A stretch of DNA of 64,000 nucleotides. Origin: Aplectana chamaeleonis (lineage: Eukaryota > Nematoda > Chromadorea > Rhabditida > Cosmocercidae). Positions 1 through 11,170 of this stretch are shown here, one piece after another (within the stretch, counting starts at the first letter, position 1; each line of letters opens with the position of its first letter). Both the position numbers and the translations under genes were made by a program. Under the pieces are notes generated by a model. That model made no database searches. It had not been told where the DNA came from and was given only the letters and a program-made list of their open reading frames with translations. The stretch spans positions 1,357,501 to 1,421,500 of the forward strand of contig JAPDOI010000149.1 in assembly GCA_029168955.1 (NCBI GenBank). Reading direction: 5' to 3'.

Positions 1-162
1 ACTACTTTATATAGCCGTTTACTTCATTTTAGTATAATTCGAGTTCAGATATCAGTTCAATCACTTCCATTCACCTTGAAATGCTCTGAACTCAATCAAT
101 CAGTGTTTTCGGGTTTTTTTACAAAATAAAACATGTTATTCTATTTTGCAGATATCCGAATG
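1..162. other. Flank of LINE copy A, no gene seen
   Basis: AT-rich sequence with no supported coding region. Bases 163-175 (GACTGATAACTAC) are the left target-site duplication of the adjoining LINE; the same 13 bases recur at 3628-3640. Confidence 0.5.
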
Positions 163-175
163 GACTGATAACTAC

Positions 176-248
176 GCTGCCGAGATGTCGTACGTTCGTG
201 CCGTGGCAGTGTGGAGGAAAGAAGATCGCCTCCGTGCAAACCGACGTC
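176..248 (+). ncRNA. HDV-like self-cleaving ribozyme at LINE 5' end (copy A)
   Basis: The first 73 bases of the LINE fold by eye into the nested double pseudoknot of HDV-like ribozymes. P1 is 176-181 with 205-210 and starts with a G-U wobble at the predicted cleavage site. P2 is 184-190 with 242-248. P3 is ACG 192-194 with CGT 202-204, closing the 7-nt loop TTCGTGC. P4 is GGAGG 213-217 with CCTCC 229-233. The joining strand 234-241 contains C-A-A-A, matching the C-N-A-A core in which the C is catalytic. The predicted cut lies exactly at the element's first base. HDV-like ribozymes at the 5' ends of non-LTR elements are established; this instance is inferred from sequence only. Confidence 0.8.
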
Positions 249-3200
249 ATCCCCTCCACAAAGAGGGTTTTTGTCATGGGAGAGGTGCTGGCCGGCCGCA
301 ACTCTCCTTCGGATTCTCCTGCAAAGGGCCGGCGTGGAGAGGAATCCTGGACCCGCTCAGAAGTACCAATGCGCCACGTGCGGAGAGGATGTAAACCGGA
401 GACATACCAGCGTCCAGTGCTTCGGATGCCAAAGGTGGGTGCATCTCTCCTGTTCGGGTCTCAGTTCTGTGAGGCATCATAACTCATCTTTTCGTTGTGT
501 GTTATGCTCCTCACCTTCCATCTCAGATTCCTCTATCTCAAACCGCCCCCTTTCCATTGTGCATATCAATCTAAACGGCCTTCGTGCCAAGCTTTCTGAA
601 CTCTCTCTCTTTGCACGTACTTACCATCCAGACGTGATCATGGTTCAAGAAACCAAGCTCTCTCCATCCCCTACCTATCCTCATCCCAATATCCCAGGCT
701 ATACTTCTTACCATGCTCCAAGGTCATCTCTCGGCGGTGGAGTCTCTACTTTCGTTCTATCTTCACTTCCCTCACACCTCATTCCCAGCACCCTCACGGA
801 CGGTACCATCGAGTACCTCCCACTCCTTCTGCCCCCTGAAACACCCCTTTCTCAGTTCAACATATACATTCCACCTACAACTTCATGCCCTTCATCTTAC
901 AATCCTATCCCACTTCTCAAGCAGCTGAGCGACTGCTCCCTCTCATCCTCGGTCGTTTTCGCGGGTGATTTCAACGCTCACACCTTTTGCTCGTCTCTCG
1001 GTCCTGATGTTAGAGGAAATGACGTCGAAGAATGGGCAGATGAGTGCGACCTGGTCATTCTAAACGATGATCAGCCCACTCGTCTCCCTGCCAGCGGCCG
1101 ATCTTCTAGCCCAGACATATCTCTTGTCTCGTCCAACCTTTCTAGCTGCTGCTCATGGTCTACCTCGACTACTCTGCCAAGTGACCACGTTCCTGTCTTT
1201 GTCCACATCGATCTATCCAATTCTCTCGCTCCCTTTTCTGGGGTTCGCCAGCGTTCTTATCTTAATTTAGGCCGAGCAGACTGGCGCCTGTTCAGTGAAG
1301 TTGCGCTTCGCCTATCGGCAGATTACCCGTGGAATGGAAGCGTGCACCAGAAGGAGTGCCATCTATCTGACGCAATCCGCAAGGCCATGAATGCGGCTAT
1401 CCCTATCGGTCGCGTCAAGACGTTCTATCCAAATGTCAACAGGGAAATCCTCGACAAAATTAGAACGAGAGATGCGAGGAGAGCGGTTAATCATCTGGAC
1501 CCCGTGGTTGCTGAGCTTGACAGTGAGATCAAAAAGGATTTGGACAGACACAAGAAAGAAGAGTGGGAGAAGTTCACCGGACAGATGGACTTTAAGACGG
1601 ACAGTGCAGCTACTTGGAAGGTTTTACGGAAGCTTTCGGGTAAAAGCTCACCCGCCACCGTCTCCACTATCGAATTCGACAACGGCGTATTCAAATCAGG
1701 AAAGGAAGCCGCTTATGCGCTCGGGAAAAGTTTTTTCATCACCAGTGCTAAACGAGGTCTGCAGAATAGAGTGACTGTAAGAGAGCTGTGCCGCCTCCCG
1801 CTAATGAGCACGGCCGAAGCGTTTACTACGACGCAAATTGAGAATATTATAAAGGAAATGCGGAACTCTAGAGCTATTGGTCCTGATGGGATATGTCCTG
1901 CTGTCTTGAAGAAGATACCCACTGACTTACTACCGCTCCTCACTGATGTGATAAACTCATCGTTCATGTCGTGTACTATCCCGCAGAATTGGAAGATGGC
2001 AAACGTCGTTCCGCTGCCCAAGCCTGGCAAGCCCCAAGCTTCAGTCAAGGGATATCGGCCCATTAGCTTGTTGTCTTCTTTTGCTAAAGTAGCTGAAAAG
2101 CTGATCGTCAAAGACCTGGCCGAGCACAACGAGAGACAGGTGTTTCAGCATGGATTCAGAAAAATGCATTCCACCACGACAGCTTTGTTAGAAATTACGA
2201 GCTATGCAATTGATGGTTTCAACGCGTATAAGCCGGAAAGAACTGTAGCAGTTGCCTTGGATCTCACTAAGGCTTTCGACACAGTGAATCTTGGTATCTT
2301 ATCAAACAACTTACTGGAGTCATCAATCCCGCCATGGCAAAAGCGCTGGATAGCTGCATTCACTAAGGGAAGACGGGCTAGAGTTATGTTCCAGAATCAT
2401 GTCTCAAACAGCATTCCGATTGCACCTGGAGTCCCACAGAATGGTGTATTGTCGCCTGCTCTCTTCAGTCTGTACCTCGAAGATATGCCCGCCCCACCCC
2501 AAGATATCAAGGTGGTCGCTTACGCTGATGATATGACTGTCTTGTGTCGTGATCGGGACATAAATGTGGCCGCCGCTAAGATTAACGGGTACTTGACCGC
2601 ACTGAAAAGCTTCTTCGACCGCAAAATGCTGAAGGTTTCTGCGTGAAAGTGATCGGTATCCGTACTCACAACGGACCCATCTGAACACAGCGCACATCCG
2701 TATGTCGTATGGAATGGAGATCGTTTGCCTGCCGCCCGCTTCCCAAAACTTCTCGGACTCGTACTCGATCCATCGCTCAAATTCCATAAGAACACGGAAC
2801 AGAAGCAGGCTATCGTTAAAGCGAAGCTTAACGTGCTTAGAGCCCTGGGCGGTACAACATGGGGTAGTAGCAAAGAAACCATTATTACTACGTATAAGGC
2901 GATTCTCCAGCCTGCACTGGAATACGGCGCCCCAGTTTGGCAGCATCTAGTTTCGGAATCCTCTTGGACTAAGATGCAACGCATACAGAATGCGGCTCTT
3001 CGAATCGCCACCGGGTGTGCAAGAAGTTCCCCGGTCGATCACTTGCATGCTGAGACCCGCTTATTACCAGTAAGGGAGCACTGTGAGCTCCAGGCCCAAC
3101 AATTTTTCATCAACATTGTCAAACAACCAAATCACCCCTCTTGGAGAGTGCTAAACCCCGTCAGAGAAAGAAAGATCAGAAAGCCATTCGCCGATGCTCC

Positions 3201-3591
3201 CAGCAAAGTCAATCTGCAGAGATGGCACGACTCACAGCAAGAACGACTCCGTCTATTGCGCGAGGAGCATACTCAGTTTGTACGGTGTCATCTGGAAAAG
3301 GCGGTCATTAATCCCATATTGGGGGTAGTGCCGCCCCAAGTCTGCACATCCGAGGCTCAACTCGGAAGAAGGGCCAGGTGCACGCTCGCATCATTACGCT
3401 GTGGTCACTCTACAATGCTAAGGCCTTATGTCAGCAGGATTGACAGCAGTAAATCTGATGTGTGCCCGGACTGCGGTACCATCGGCCACGATACCGCACA
3501 TTTATTCAACTGTCCGGAGAGACCTACCACGCTGACCGTAATGGACCTATGGACGAATCCGTTACTGGTCGCCCAGTTCCTCAACCTATGA
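178..3591 (+). pseudogene. LINE polyprotein: 2A-like, PHD, APE endonuclease, RT (copy A)
   Basis: One frame stays open from base 178 to 3591 except for TGA at 2644-2646 and TGA at 2650-2652, two codons apart. Copy B has sense codons at both places. No in-frame ATG lies upstream of the PHD finger, so initiation is unclear. In order the frame shows GVERNPGP (331-354, 2A-like); a C4HC3 PHD finger (370-507); an endonuclease with HINLNG, VQETK, GDFNAH and SDH motifs; a reverse transcriptase with DLTKAFD, GVPQNGVLSP (the second G of the usual GVPQGG is N) and YADD; and a terminal CPDCGTIGHDTAHLFNC knuckle. The protein would nick target DNA and copy the element RNA there. The stops look like decay, not recoding. 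Confidence 0.9.
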
Positions 3592-3640
3592 CAAAACCCT
3601 CAATGTGGCTGCAAAGAAGAAGAAGAAGACTGATAACTAC

Positions 3641-4838
3641 CAAGACTCGACTGCTATTACGCTATGATCGTCAGATACTCTGCCGAAACCGCGGAATTAG
3701 GCTCTAGTCGTCCAATATTCTCCTGAAATGTCAGATATTCTGCTGAAACCTATTCATATCTAGCTATGATCGTCAGATATTCCGCTACAAACCGCTATTA
3801 CTGTTCTAATCGTCAGATAGTCCACTGTAGTCTTCGATTAATCTGCTAACATATATTGAATTCTATCAGCACACCGCTACGAACGTCATATATTTTGCTA
3901 AAATCGCCAGATATTCTACTTATATTCTAATCATCAGTTATTTTGCCACCACCAACACCTGTTCAGCTAATACCTACTGACGCTGACAAGAACTGTTGTC
4001 TTCATGAATCATCTGGCTCTTTTTCTGCCACGATGGAGTACCACTGTCTAGTAGATTCCTTGCCTACTTTCTCACCGTTAACCTATCACATCAGCCTTCA
4101 TTGCGCTTAAGGGTAATTCAATGGTGACAAAGGAAGCGGGAACCCCCTTCAAGGAGGTCTGCATGAGTGCCAGTATCCCATCTCTTGGCTACCTTTTCAT
4201 CCCATTCCTCGTAACGACAAACTCGTCAGTTAGCTTTAGTTGATTTCACTAGATTTGTGCTATGTGAATCAACCAGGGCTTATTGGTAGTTGCGTGCCAT
4301 GAGCACTGTAACCAGAAATACGCATCGAATGCGATGCGATATCGCATCGAATGCGATACTGAGGTGAGGAACGACATGTGAGTGATTTCGCAATGTAAAT
4401 CTGCCCAGGAGCCGGGGTTTTCGCAATCCGTGAGCTACTTCGGTTCAGACGGTCAGCAAATATGATTTTTCCCATTTTATATCGTTTTCTTGTTCAGCAT
4501 AAATGTTCGAAATCTATGCATCCTCTTGTCGAGCCTACCGCTTTTGTTATCTATTGGAATTCAAAACGGAACGGAATGATGAATATCTAGCATCGGTGTA
4601 ATAGCGAAACGAGTGTGAGCACAGAAGAAAAGGTGCTCCAAGGCGAAATACAGTAACACGCGAATCTATCCAACGGCGACACCCCCCTCATGGTCCCGCG
4701 GGTGCACAGCAGCCAAATGTTTTCGTTGTAGGTTTACTGGCGACTATAATACACCAACATTTGTTTAGTCGTGCAGTATTTCATGCAATATCTGCCAGTT
4801 ACTATGTGCCTGGCGTTTCACTAGCCTTTACAGGAGGA
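3641..4838. repeat. Degenerate short repeat (3655-3950), then unannotated sequence
   Basis: Between about 3655 and 3950 the motif CGTCAGATATTCTGC recurs six to eight times in degenerate form at roughly 40-base spacing, and LINE copy A is inserted at its edge. From about 3950 to 4838 I see no gene, RNA or clear repeat boundary. Confidence 0.4.
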
Positions 4839-4961
4839 AAAAGTGGTGTTTCGTGAACTAAAAGCGGACATAATTGGGGGTGGGCGCGTCGCGTGTTGCG
4901 ACGCGACGCGTGGGGGTTTCGAGGCGGGGGCCTCATTCCGGTTTGTTCTGCGACGGTGATT
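4839..4961 (+). repeat. 123-bp GC-rich dispersed repeat, copy 1
   Basis: Nearly identical to 12946-13066 in the same orientation. The core contains a self-complementary stretch, CGCGTCGC then GTGTT then GCGACGCG. The left part (GTTTCGTGAACT...GCGGAC) is one arm of a small inverted repeat that is complete at 12899-12981. Confidence 0.8.
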
Positions 4962-5359
4962 GGTGGCGTCTCATTCCTCGATGTGTTTATTTACCTGGGA
5001 CGTTTAATCGTCACTCGTTTTTCGGCAGTACAACGATAGGTCAGTCTGGTATGAAGTGTTCGACGACATTTATTGGTCACGTGGACTGGTTCGGAAGGTT
5101 AGGCTTACGTTAATACTAAAGTCTTAGTGTGAGGTTTTCTTTCGTCTGGGACGTAAGAGACGTTCTTCAAGGACATTTTCTTTAACATTTGGCCAGCAGG
5201 GGATGCCCAGGCTATTTTATGGTTCTCAATATTATTCTCGCTTATCGAGCACATGATTTACGGATAAAACGCTTCTCTTTCACTTAACAACTCTCCACGT
5301 ACTTTACTTCCCCTGCTGGTCCAATTCATATGCTTGACAATATGGGGCAACTATGCGAT
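4962..5359. other. Unannotated spacer
   Basis: No coding region, RNA gene or repeat boundary can be supported here. The sequence leads into the satellite array that follows. Confidence 0.3.
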
Positions 5360-6690
5360 GTTTGTGTTTGAAAGAATTCCGCACTTGGATGCGATGATTG
5401 TTTTTGATATTACGATTCCATCATTCCGGCTCATCTATAGCCGAAGAGATTGATTCCTGGTTCCTGTGCCAGATGATTGGGATAGGGTTTCTATAACCGT
5501 AGTTATTTCGGGTTATTCGTGAGAGGTTCAGTTAAACTATATTCCGCAACTGGATGCGATGTTTGTTTTTGTTGAAATTCCGCACTTGGATGCGATGATT
5601 GGTCTGATATGATTCCGCACTTGGATGCAATGAGAATATTAGTATAGGTGGAAGTGGTAAGCATCATTCCGGCTCATCTACAGCCGAAGAGATTGATTCC
5701 TGGTTCCTGTGCCAGATGATTGAGATAGGGTTTCTATAACCGTAGTGATTTCGGGTTATTCGTGAGAGGTTCAGTTAAACTATATTCCGCAACTGGATGC
5801 GGTTTGTTTTTGTTGAAATTCCGCACTTGGATGCGATGATTGGTCTGATATGATTCCGCACTTGGATGCATTAAGAATATTAGAGTAATCAGATGGGGAC
5901 AGCACTATTCCGGCTCATTACTTAGCCGAAGGGACGAATTCCTGGTTCCCGTGCCAGATGATTACGATCCGGTTTGATAAAAGTAATTGGTTCGGGCTTA
6001 GATTCCGAGCGACATTCACTTTAACAAATTTCAGTTCTGGGGTCGTATTCGCCAATAACCCGCCGGGTAGTCGAAGGGTAAATGAGGTGAAATTTCAGTA
6101 CAAAACGCGCGCTCCACGGCCACCTCTCGCCTCCCTTGGCTCCCCTCGCGACCGCCGGAATTTTTCGAATAGCATAGCTGAAGAATGGCCGCTTCGCGAT
6201 GGAATCTTTATCTTTTCGCAGTGATATCGATACGTAACACAGTTTGCATTTCCATCTTACATGGTGTAAGATGGGTTGATCTGCTCCTCTGCCGCGGGCG
6301 GTATCATCCCTTCCGCTTCCCGTCGACTACCCTCGGCGGGTTGTTGGCGAATACGACCCCTGGATGCGATGGTTTTCTGATATAATTCCTCTCGGATGCG
6401 ATGGTTTTCTGATATAATTCCACACTTGGACGTTACGTTCAGTTAAACCCCTTTCCACGCTTGGATACGGGGTTTAATTTCGCACCCGGGTGCGACGTTT
6501 TAGCTTGCACAGATTCCGCACTCGTATGCGATGGTTGGTAGATCACATTCCACTGTGCTACATTATGCTTGGTTTGATCAGATTCGGCGAACGAATGCTA
6601 TGGGAATACTAGTGTAATTGGAAGTGATCCGCATTATTCCGGCGCATCAATAGCCGAAGAGATAATTTTCTGGTCCCCGGGCTAAACATA
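5360..6690 (+). repeat. Satellite array, about 243-bp unit
   Basis: The block CATTCCGGCTCATC...GCCGAAGAGATTGATTCC recurs at 5421, 5664, 5904 and, in diverged form, 6634. The spacings are 243 and 240 bp, and about 408 bp for the last step once the inserted MITE is discounted. Each unit contains several copies of a 22-base sub-repeat, GATTCCGCACTTGGATGCG. This is a tandem array with higher-order structure. No protein or RNA role is evident. Confidence 0.85.
6039..6360. mobile_element. 322-bp MITE inside the satellite
   Basis: Terminal inverted repeats of about 40 bp (GGGGTCGTATTCGCCAATAA at the left, its complement ending GGCGAATACGACCCC at the right) flank non-coding sequence. The 243-bp satellite runs up to both edges, so it inserted into the array. 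The target duplication is too short to call. The superfamily is not assigned. Confidence 0.8.
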
Positions 6691-7439
6691 TGATTCTGTA
6701 TCAGAAAGTAATGTAGCTGGCTCACTAGTTATAGTGGTGAGAAGACAAGCTAACCGTAGCTATAAGGTATCAATAAGGGTCGGTGCAATCAACTGCCCTT
6801 CAGGGGCTTACCCATCTGATGGGTTCTACATATCCAAGACATCCTCTCTCGCACACAAGCTATTATACCTTACGTCCGTTCTGACTTTGCACGTTCACTA
6901 TTTTATTGGAGTCGTGTCTAGATATACGCAACACTCAGTTTTGAGTAGCATTTCCGAGCGCTTCAATAGTGCTTCAGTTAGTTAAGAGTGCTATGTACAA
7001 AATCAGTCTGCGCTATTTCCAGTAAACAATCGTAGTTAGGTCGCATTCCCTCACGGTTTGGTATGTCGTCTCACTGGTACCATCATTGGGCGGTGTGGCC
7101 TACAAGGATAGATGGGTGGCTTATGCCCTCTACGATCAGAACGGAAACACCAAGTCTTATTAACGGCCATGACCCGTGTGTTTGATGGAAGCCGCGGTTC
7201 ATTCTCAATCTTTGGGTACGTAGATAAGACCAGATTAAGCATGGTTCTACAATTTCTCTTGCGCTCGTAAGCCACGGTTAATCGAAAACGGCTCAAGCCA
7301 TAAAAGGCGGAGCAGGATGGTAAGCCCTGTTCAATGCTGACGAATTCTGGAAACGCTTTCCACCAAAGACTCAGTTGGATAAGTATTTCAGCCGCTCCGC
7401 ACTTCACCACTAGTGAGATGAAGGGGCCTAACAGCTCTA
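6691..7439. other. Unannotated sequence between satellite and CR1-like LINE
   Basis: Short open frames exist on both strands but none has recognisable motifs. I see no RNA gene and no clear repeat. Confidence 0.3.
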
Positions 7440-7837
7440 TCGTTGCGTAAAGATTCTATACGCTTTTTCGATATTTTGATGGTTATTACCCGTTGTTCAG
7501 AAAAGAACCTCAGATCGGTAGGGCTTTTCTGCCCAAACGAAACCTTTCCCACGTTGGATTGTGTACAAATAATTCATTATCAACGAGGACGGCGTGGTGT
7601 GTGGTCGTTTTTTTTTTCGCACTGTCTAAACATTCTTCCAAACTTTCATTCCTGACTGTTTTCTTTGCTTCAAGTAAGCTCTCTCATTTTCCCCTTGTCT
7701 AAGTGATCACCTCTCATTTAGTGTAGGTCGCGTACAGTTTTCCTACTCGATTCACTTTCCTCCCTGCTTTGTGTTCTGATTTCACTGGTGTCCTTGTCCG
7801 TTCCGATTTTTATTGATTTTTTGACCTCCCTCGAATA

Positions 7838-8512
7838 ATGACTCGTCCAAAAACTCGGAACAGTACTCGACTTCGTAATGAGCGTGATGTGGAATCTACA
7901 GCTGGTGCAGTATCTAGTGGTGACGGTGGTGATGTTGACACTTCGACTATGAGTTTCTCTGACATTCTTAACATGATCATCGCTCGCAATAGTGACCCGT
8001 CATCGATAAACTTTGCAGGCGTTGACCACGAAACTTCCAAATCAAATATCAACAGGTGTCAGGATGAGAAGATGGGCCGAAGTGTCATCATTTCGGGATT
8101 ATCAGAGCAGTCTGATGAATTGAAAGCGTATGACAGACACCGAGATCTAGATATTCAGGTATGCGAGGTGCTAGATGTTTTGAAGGTCGATGCACGTCCT
8201 ACCGAAGTATACAGAATGGGTGAAAAAGATGGCACTCGACCAAGGCTGGTTAAAGTTTTGTTACCATCCAAAGGCTCATTGGATCACTGCGCTCTCCAAC
8301 AGTCGGCTTTTACGTTCGTCAAAATTCCCAAATGTCTATGTTCGTAGGAGCATGACTGCTGAAGAAACGGACTCGTGAATATGAGCTTCGGCAGGAAGCC
8401 AAAAAACGTAACAAGGAAGCCGATAAAAGGATTTGGGTCGTGTACCGTGGTGAGTTGACAAAAATTGTCGACATAGTCAAAACGGACCATCAGGGAAACG
8501 GGAAAAGTTCAG
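7838..8512 (+). pseudogene. CR1-like ORF1 remnant
   Basis: Opens at ATG 7838 with a Ser/Thr-rich N terminus, then a block with SVIISGLSE, CEVLDVL and RPRLVKVLLPSK. This pattern is typical of the nucleic-acid-binding ORF1 protein of nematode CR1-like LINEs. The frame is lost near 8325-8380; beyond it another frame reads a basic region (ELRQEAKKRNKEADKR, then VVYRGEL) that fits the ORF1 C terminus. No zinc finger is visible. Non-functional as it stands. Confidence 0.65.
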
Positions 8513-8519
8513 AGAGTCC

Positions 8520-11170
8520 CATTCAAACTTGACCTGTTTTTTGTTGAATGCAAGGAGCGTAGTTAATAAGATCCACCACCTCCATCATTTTTTGTCTTCG
8601 AATGCTCCTGATTTATTATTTGTCACTGAAACTTGGCTTTCACCTAATATTCGTGATAGCGAAATATTAGGTGAACTTCCTCAAGATTTTCAGGAATGAT
8701 CGGGAAATGGTAGAGGTGGAGGTGTATGTTGTTTGTATAGGGAGACTCTGCATTTTCACAAAAACTCTATGATTCTGATACGGGTGCTGAATATTTATGC
8801 TTAGAACACGTGATTCCTCTTTCTCTGAATAAGTTAAGATTTATTCTCATTTACAGACCTCCCAATTTATCAAATAGCGATGATCAATCTATACTGCAAC
8901 TGCTGAATGACATGTGCTCGTGCCCAGGTCCTCTAGTGTTATTAGGTGATTTTAACTTGCGTTGACTGAAACTTGGCAGCCAAAGGATTCTCCATCTAGA
9001 AAATTTTTAGATTTATTTCCAGAGCCTGAACATGCAACAAATCGTTAATGGTACTACAAGAGAAAAATACAACTCTAGATATTATTTTGACTTCCCCGTT
9101 GTTCCTGTGTCGAAATTGGCTACCTAACTCCTCTCTCCATACCTCTGACCACAATTTTATTCGTTTTGCTATGTGTGCTGATAATGCGGATAGAGTTACC
9201 TCATTACAAGTCCCCATGCCTGATTTCACTTCTGCGGATTATAGTGCTCTGAATTCCTATCTTAGCTATGTTGACTGGTGGACAGCTTTCCAAGATTATT
9301 CGTCGGTAGATGATATTTATATGAGATTTTGTTCAGTTGTTTTACTCTGGCCTAGGTCAATTTGTTCCTTTCAAAATGCCTTCCTTCAGGACAAGTCGGA
9401 TATCCTAAACACATTCAAAATCTTATTGACCAGAAAACAACGTATACTTCACAATGCAGAAATGATACAGCCAATCCCATTTATAAAAGAATCTGCTCTG
9501 ACATCAATTTTCATATCAAACGGTTCCATGCTAATCTTGAGAAGCGTCTCACCAAAAAGTCTTCAACAAAGCCGTTTTCAACCTTGTTAGGGAAAAATCA
9601 AAGGTTCTGGGTAGGCTTCCTGTATTACAAGGTCTAGATGGTGAATCCTTTGCCGAAGACACCCGGAAGGCTGAATTGTTGGGAACTTATTTCTCTAGTG
9701 TTTTTCGGCTACTCAAAGGGATTTCACCTCTGTTGTGACCAGTCTGCCATCCATCCCTCTTTGGGGACCATATCTGCCGATCCCTATGAGGTACTTAAGT
9801 ATTTGCAGCGTTTGAAACCATCTGCTTCCGCCTCGTTTGATGGGATACCTCAGATAGTTTTACAAAAAGTGTGCTATGAACCTGTACAGACCGCTCTCCA
9901 TGATTTTCAATATATCACTTCTGCTCGAAACTGTTCCTTCTATCTGGAAAAACGCAATAGTTACGGCAATTTCAAGGTTCCCAATTCCTGCTTAGTTACA
10001 AATTTCCGGCCCATTAGTATAACACCAACACCGATTAGAAAATACTTGAAAAATAATAAGAGATAGGGATTGTGGACTGGCTTTCGCGTCACCGCCTACT
10101 TCCACCTGAACAACAACACGGGTTTTCAGAAAGTGCTTCTACTACGACGCAATTGATTGATAGTACATTTGATTGGTATTCAGCATTGAACAATAATCGC
10201 TCTGTGGACATCATTTATTTCGATCTTTCCAAAGCTTTTGATAAAGTCAATCACTCCAAGCTGTTGTCCATCCTAAATCGGATAGGTATTGATGGTGGAT
10301 TATTAAAATGGATCGAATCGTATCTGCATGAACGGAAAATGTGGGTGAAAGTAGGGAATTCTTTTCTTCGCAGTTTGCATGCCCTAGTGGTGTTCCCCAA
10401 GGTGGGGTGTTGTCTCCTGTTCTTTTTAGTATCTATTGTTTGGACTTGCCGAGATTGTTGAGGACCACACTTCTATTAAAGTCCAAATGTATGCAGACGA
10501 TATTAAAGTTTGCAGCGAGTATAACAGTAGTGATGAGTCTGTGGTTTTTTCGGCTTTAACAGAATCGATTAAGAGATTGATGGAGTGGTCGAACTTTGGG
10601 ATATTCCGATTAACCTATCAAAAACCTTTGTTGTTGTTCACATGGGAAGGAGCCGACCTTTACAGTATAAGTACGGTGACATTACTCTAAAATATGCGTG
10701 ATGAAGTCAAAGACTTGGGAGTTATTATCAATAACCGCTTAGACTTTTCTTCCCATATTCACGAAATGGTGCGCAAAGCACTGGGCACAGTCTTTTTCTT
10801 ATTCAGAAGCATACATAGCAATGATAGTCATATCTTTCTTAGACTTTATAAAGCATACGTTCTTCCCCAGCTTGAATATTGCAGTCAGGTATGGAGCCCA
10901 CAGAACAAAAAACTTCAAATGAAACTAGAAAAAGGTTCAACAAACGTTTACACGCATTCTGATGTACAGAGTCGCCCCCGATCCTGGGTATCCTCGTTCA
11001 TTGCCCAGTTACACAGCCAGACTGCAATACTTCAAACTAAATAGCCTGTTATATCGTAGAGTTTTGAACGATATGGTGTTTTGCTTTCGTCTTTACGTAT
11101 GGAGTGTCGACTTAGAGCGAGCAAGTATTGGACGTTCAGGCCGTACCGTGGAAGATCAGGTGGGTTGACG
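8520..11170 (+). pseudogene. CR1-like endonuclease-reverse transcriptase remnant
   Basis: Motifs appear in order but in shifting frames. The endonuclease shows LLNARS, PDLLFVTETWLSP (near 8540-8640), LGDFN (near 8942) and HTSDHNF (near 9140). The reverse transcriptase shows RPISITP (10009), QQHGF, FDLSKAFDKVNHSK (10220), SGVPQGGVLSP (10384) and MYADDIKV (10488). A thumb-like block with KDLGVIIN and PQLEYCSQVWSP follows. At least six frameshifts or stops interrupt it, so no protein is made. Motif order and wording match the CR1 clade. Confidence 0.8.

Larger units (their letters stand above)
176..3627 (+). mobile_element. Full-length non-LTR retrotransposon (LINE), copy A
   Basis: A 3452-bp element bounded by a 13-bp target-site duplication (163-175 and 3628-3640). 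It starts GCTGCCGAGATG and ends in GCTGCAAAGAAGAAGAAG. Copy B at 19856-23301 starts at the same base and ends in the same AAG tract, so both ends are real element ends. The order is a ribozyme-like 5' terminus, a 2A-like motif, a PHD finger, an APE-type endonuclease, a reverse transcriptase and a C-terminal CCHC-like knuckle. This layout resembles the I/Jockey/Ingi-Vingi group of LINEs; clade placement is inference. The single long frame carries two TGA stops, so this copy should be inactive in cis. Confidence 0.95.

Noticed and set aside
2644..2652. TGA-AAG-TGA in the LINE frame as possible recoding or selenocysteine
   Set aside because: Copy B has sense codons at both positions and no selenocysteine element is apparent; ordinary decay explains it.
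4269..4475. Small minus-strand frame near 4.3 kb as a gene
   Set aside because: Short, no motif, no splice context.
5360..6690. CRISPR-like array of regularly spaced short repeats
   Set aside because: The sub-repeats are part of a 243-bp eukaryotic satellite; the spacers are themselves repeated.
7051..7410. 119-codon minus-strand frame as a host gene
   Set aside because: No recognisable domain, no flanking splice or polyadenylation signals; could not be supported.
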